A stretch of DNA of 64,000 nt from a virus. Each line of letters opens with the position of its first letter. Position 1 is the stretch's first letter. The DNA lies in IMG/VR virus record IMGVR_UViG_3300018080_000001, positions 62,001 through 126,000 of that record; one strand, 5' to 3'. This document shows, piece after piece, positions 61,671 through 64,000 of the stretch. The position numbers were made by a program, and so were the translations under genes. Under the pieces are notes generated by a model. The model searched no databases and was not told where the DNA came from. It worked only from the letters and a program-made list of their open reading frames with translations.

Positions 61671-61870
61671 TTCGCAGCTCCTCACAAAATAAGATACTTT
61701 TACAAAAAATAAGATTTTGATAATCGATAGCAATAAGCGGATTAAAAATTTATTTTCAAATTTTTAAATATAAAAACTATATTTTTAGTTATAAACTATA
61801 ATAGACCCTTCCCCTCTTTCCTTCCTTCTCCCCCATACCCCCTCTTCTATCCTATTACCCTAACCCTTTA

Positions 61871-61904
61871 GAACTTAGAAATACATGTTTGTATTTCTAA
61901 GTTC
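61871..61904. repeat. 14-bp perfect hairpin, 6-base loop
   Basis: GAACTTAGAAATAC, loop ATGTTT, then the complement. Neither side has a T-run, so it is not an obvious terminator. Confidence 0.85.
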
Positions 61905-61967
61905 ATATTGTTATTAGACTACTTGTCACCTATGGTGACATGTACTCCAAGTTCTATGTTCAATCTC

Positions 61968-62034
61968 TGCTACTATATTTATATTATAACTATGTTCAAA
62001 TGGACGTATAGCTATAATATAAATATAGATAGCA
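61968..62034. repeat. Long AT-rich inverted repeat (16-bp perfect core)
   Basis: Arms 61973-61988 and 62013-62028 (CTATATTTATATTATA and its complement) are perfect; a further TGCTA/TAGCA pair (61968-61972 and 62030-62034) extends them past one unpaired base, and the inside pairs further with one mismatch. A 24-base centre remains. Large cruciform potential. Confidence 0.8.
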
Positions 62035-62068
62035 AGATTTTCCCTACGGTAAAATCTACTATTCAGCG

Positions 62069-62080
62069 CACGCGCGCGTG
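62069..62080. repeat. Alternating CG palindrome CACGCGCGCGTG
   Basis: Perfect 12-base palindrome of alternating purine/pyrimidine in an AT-rich genome, immediately downstream of the stop (62083) of the small-gene block. Possible protein-binding site or Z-DNA-prone step. Confidence 0.75.
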
Positions 62081-62082
62081 AT

Positions 62083-62379
62083 CTAATCTAAAAGAGAATT
62101 TCCAGATAGAAAAATACTTCTGAGATTTCCTAATTCAAAAATTATAGCTTCAAGTTTATTGTATGCTTGGTTTCTACATTTACCAGCTAAAATTATTTCC
62201 ATAGTTTCATAAGATAATCTTTCTAGCTTATCTATAGACTTAAGCTCTACACTTTCCTGGATTTCTTCTAAATGTTTTTTTAACTTTACATCGTGTTTTA
62301 TACTTATTAATGGTGTTTTTTCTACATTTTCCATGTTATTATTTTCTATTAATTCTATTTTTTTATCTACGTTTTTCAT
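62083..62379 (-). CDS. Small helical protein
   Basis: 98 residues from the ATG at 62377-62379 (AAGAGGATT upstream); the longer frame to 62436 overlaps the preceding gene. Charged helices (SIKHDVKLKKHLEEIQESVE, then LSYETMEIILAGKCRNQAYN). No family recognised. Last gene of the small block next to the inverted-repeat region. Confidence 0.55.
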   Translation of the reverse strand: MKNVDKKIELIENNNMENVEKTPLISIKHDVKLKKHLEEIQESVELKSIDKLERLSYETMEIILAGKCRNQAYNKLEAIIFELGNLRSIFLSGNSLLD

Positions 62380-62384
62380 AGAAT

Positions 62385-62588
62385 CTAATCCTCTTGATCT
62401 ACTATTTTTTCCAGTAATTTTATTAAATCTTCGCACGCTTCTTTCTTGAAATGAACAACTACAATGCCTCCATTTACATTATTTTTTGTACAATAATTAT
62501 ACTGAATTTTTAATTTTTCTAAAATTAAAAACAAGTCTAAATTATCTACTTTTGATAAACCTAATTTTATAGGTTTTATATTACTCAT
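62385..62588 (-). CDS. Small unknown protein
   Basis: 67 residues: short beta/alpha with NLDLFLILEKLKIQYNYC and a Lys/Glu-rich end. No family recognised. It overlaps the zinc-finger gene by 4 bases (ATGA). Confidence 0.5.
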   Translation of the reverse strand: MSNIKPIKLGLSKVDNLDLFLILEKLKIQYNYCTKNNVNGGIVVVHFKKEACEDLIKLLEKIVDQED

Positions 62589-62773
62589 GGCGCTTCTTCC
62601 GTCATAAATTGCATGGAACTCTTGGTTAAAACCAGATCAGAAATTTTTAGTCTTTCATCAGGATTCAAGCACGTAGCACACGTAAGTTTTTTTCTAAACT
62701 TTATAACTATATCAACTTTTCCGCAATGCTTACACACACCCTTTTTACCCAGACTTCTACTGTTATTTGTCAT
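62585..62773 (-). CDS. Small zinc-finger protein
   Basis: 62 residues with GVCKHCGKVDIVIKFRKKLT and CATCLNPDERL (C14/C17 and C32/C35): a compact zinc finger. Likely nucleic-acid-binding. Its start shares one base with the histidine kinase stop, so the two are translationally coupled. Confidence 0.6.
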   Translation of the reverse strand: MTNNSRSLGKKGVCKHCGKVDIVIKFRKKLTCATCLNPDERLKISDLVLTKSSMQFMTEEAP

Positions 62774-63969
62774 TATTCATTACCCGCTGTTTTCAGTATT
62801 GGTAGAGTTATATAAAAAGTAGTTCCTTTATCATCTGTTTTATATAATTCTAATTTTCCGCCCAATGCTTTTATTTTATTTTTAGCTAAAAATAAACCAA
62901 GCCCACTACTTCCTTGCTTTTCTTCATCTGTATTAAATTTTGTAAAAAGTTTATTCTTTATTTCCTCCTTTATACCCGGTCCATCATCTTCAATAGCAAT
63001 TGTTATAGATCCTCCACCATTTACTACCATTAATATTATTTCAACTTTTGAAGATCCGGCCTCAAAAGCATTATTAATTAAATTATCTATCGATATTCTT
63101 AAATTTTCCATTTTACCTTTTATATAAACATTAGGTAATTGTTTTATTATAATATTCTTATTTATATCGTTAGAATACAACTCGTCTATAAGATCTTTAA
63201 TACAAAATTTATCATCACCATCTTTTATATTACATAAATAATCTTCCGCTATTTTAGATATTTTATCTACATCTATTATAGTATCATTCAGCGCATCAGA
63301 TGCATCTATACTGTTGATTTCACTACTTTCTTTTATAAATTGAAGATTAAAATTAACCGGTAATATTAAATTTTTTATTTCATGCAGTAAAGTACCTACT
63401 GCAATAACACTGGAATCAACTTTATCCTCTTTTAATAATATATCTACTTGATCAAGAGCATCTTCCGTCTTTTCTTGTTTAACTTCTAGTGTTCTATATG
63501 AACGAGTTAATCTTGCTTGATGTAAATAAAAAACAAAATTAAATACAAATAAGAAAAACTGAATTACAGTAATATCTAGTATTAAAGAAAATATAAAAGG
63601 TATTAATATAATTTTAATAACACTTATAATAGAAATACCTATAAATCTAGCCCATTGATTACACATTATTATATAAAGAACCATCAAACTACACGAAACT
63701 GTCGGTACAGACGACAGTGATGCCATTATAGTAACCGACGAAGCATAAAGAGGTATATCTATTAATTGCGATATTACTGCTACGTGCTTATTTTTATGTT
63801 TCCAATAATAATGATAACCTGTAGAAGAGATTAAACCCGCGATACTAGAGAATATAAGAGGAAACCAACAAATAAAATAATAATAATTTTCATATAAATT
63901 TATACCAATATTGGTAAAAGAAAATAAAAACACAACGGGTATAACATAAGCCGGACCACATTGAAGCAT
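62773..63969 (-). CDS. Membrane sensor histidine kinase
   Basis: 398 residues. Residues 1-150 form about six hydrophobic segments. After a helical linker come the H-box LLHEIKNLILP (H196), N-box DNLINNAFEA (295-304), G1 EDDGPGI (D328-D329-G330-P-G332), an F-box-like LFTKFN, and G2 GSSGLGLF (353-360), all in the right order for a GHKL/HATPase_c kinase. No response-regulator gene is seen in the window. Such enzymes are rare in phages. ATG follows AAGG. Possible roles are sensing the cell envelope or feeding host two-component systems. Confidence 0.9.
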   Translation of the reverse strand: MLQCGPAYVIPVVFLFSFTNIGINLYENYYYFICWFPLIFSSIAGLISSTGYHYYWKHKNKHVAVISQLIDIPLYASSVTIMASLSSVPTVSCSLMVLYIIMCNQWARFIGISIISVIKIILIPFIFSLILDITVIQFFLFVFNFVFYLHQARLTRSYRTLEVKQEKTEDALDQVDILLKEDKVDSSVIAVGTLLHEIKNLILPVNFNLQFIKESSEINSIDASDALNDTIIDVDKISKIAEDYLCNIKDGDDKFCIKDLIDELYSNDINKNIIIKQLPNVYIKGKMENLRISIDNLINNAFEAGSSKVEIILMVVNGGGSITIAIEDDGPGIKEEIKNKLFTKFNTDEEKQGSSGLGLFLAKNKIKALGGKLELYKTDDKGTTFYITLPILKTAGNE

Positions 63970-64000
63970 AGAACCTTCTAAATTAATTGAATTATAATAT

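Larger units (their letters stand above)
61671..62082. other. Gene-free region with inverted repeats, pyrimidine/G-run tract and AT block (candidate origin / pac / control region)
   Basis: 412 bases without an open frame. It contains an AT-rich block (61741-61803), a C/T tract on the plus strand (61806-61866, with C-runs of 3-5 bases, G-runs on the minus strand), then five inverted repeats in a row (61871-61904, 61924-61940, 61968-62034, 62035-62057, 62069-62080). It lies between two minus-strand gene blocks. Together these elements are the layout seen at phage replication origins or packaging/termination regions. Confidence 0.5.

Noticed and set aside
61858-61866. Telomere-like CCCTAACCC
   Set aside because: Only one pair of units. 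Not a telomeric array; mentioned only as part of the G-run tract.
61871-61904. Terminator for the small-gene block
   Set aside because: The hairpin is strong but neither strand has a T-run directly after it, so I list it as an inverted repeat only.
1-64000. tRNA genes, integrase, transposase
   Set aside because: None seen on reading both strands; a tRNA scan was not possible here.

Overview
This window is a stretch of the late (virion) region of a large, AT-rich tailed phage with a contractile tail (myovirus type, Caudoviricetes). The hallmark genes are all present: terminase, portal, MuF-like protein, prohead protease, scaffold, major capsid protein, tail sheath, tail tube, frameshifted tail chaperone, two tape measures, gp27/gpD-like hub, OB-fold spike and baseplate J-like protein. 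The number and size of the structural genes (a sheath and a hub of about 820 residues each, two tape measures, several fibres) suggest a genome well above 100 kb. Nothing identifies the host. A holin-like protein and spanin-like proteins lean towards a Gram-negative host, but only weakly. Nearly everything lies on the minus strand, so transcription runs from high to low coordinates. I saw no tRNA, integrase, insertion sequence or CRISPR array.

Read in transcription order. (1) 63969-62083: a membrane sensor histidine kinase and three small genes. (2) 62082-61671: a gene-free region with five successive inverted repeats, a one-sided C/T tract (G-runs on the minus strand) and an AT-rich block; it looks like an origin, a packaging site or another control region. 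(3) 61670-56409: an M50-like membrane metallopeptidase, small zinc-ribbon proteins, the likely small terminase, small unknown genes, the large terminase. (4) 56307-48840: fibres, a nucleotidylyltransferase placed among the fibre genes, a coiled-coil membrane protein, a KTSC-domain protein. (5) 48190-48833: the only two plus-strand genes, each behind its own copy of a 28-bp element carrying a perfect TTGACA -35 box. (6) 48065-43557: three more fibre or structural genes. (7) 43490-34639: portal, MuF, protease, scaffold, a capsid-associated protein and the major capsid protein, ending in a strong intrinsic terminator. (8) 34590-25952: an IscB-N-terminus-like protein, a holin/spanin-like lysis group and many small connector or cargo genes. 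(9) 25805-4610: sheath, tube, chaperone, tape measures, baseplate. (10) 4600-1: a membrane HExxH protein and a very large beta-helix fibre that runs off the left edge.

The most interesting signals: a shared basic N-terminal tag (consensus about ISDxGxxRIAK...Q) on at least five, probably seven, otherwise unrelated small proteins in the head/connector and fibre regions, possibly a sorting tag for virion cargo; an exact A_AAA_AAC -1 frameshift site in the tail chaperone; a SleB-type murein hydrolase domain fused to the second of two paralogous tape measures; an IPT/TIG domain with a lectin-like domain inserted into it; a phage-encoded histidine kinase; and the inverted-repeat region at 61741-62082. 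Three genes below 60 codons (29503-29679, 40074-40190, 56409-56579), the open left-edge gene and several corrected starts were worked out by hand. All family assignments come from reading motifs and gene order; no database search was run.
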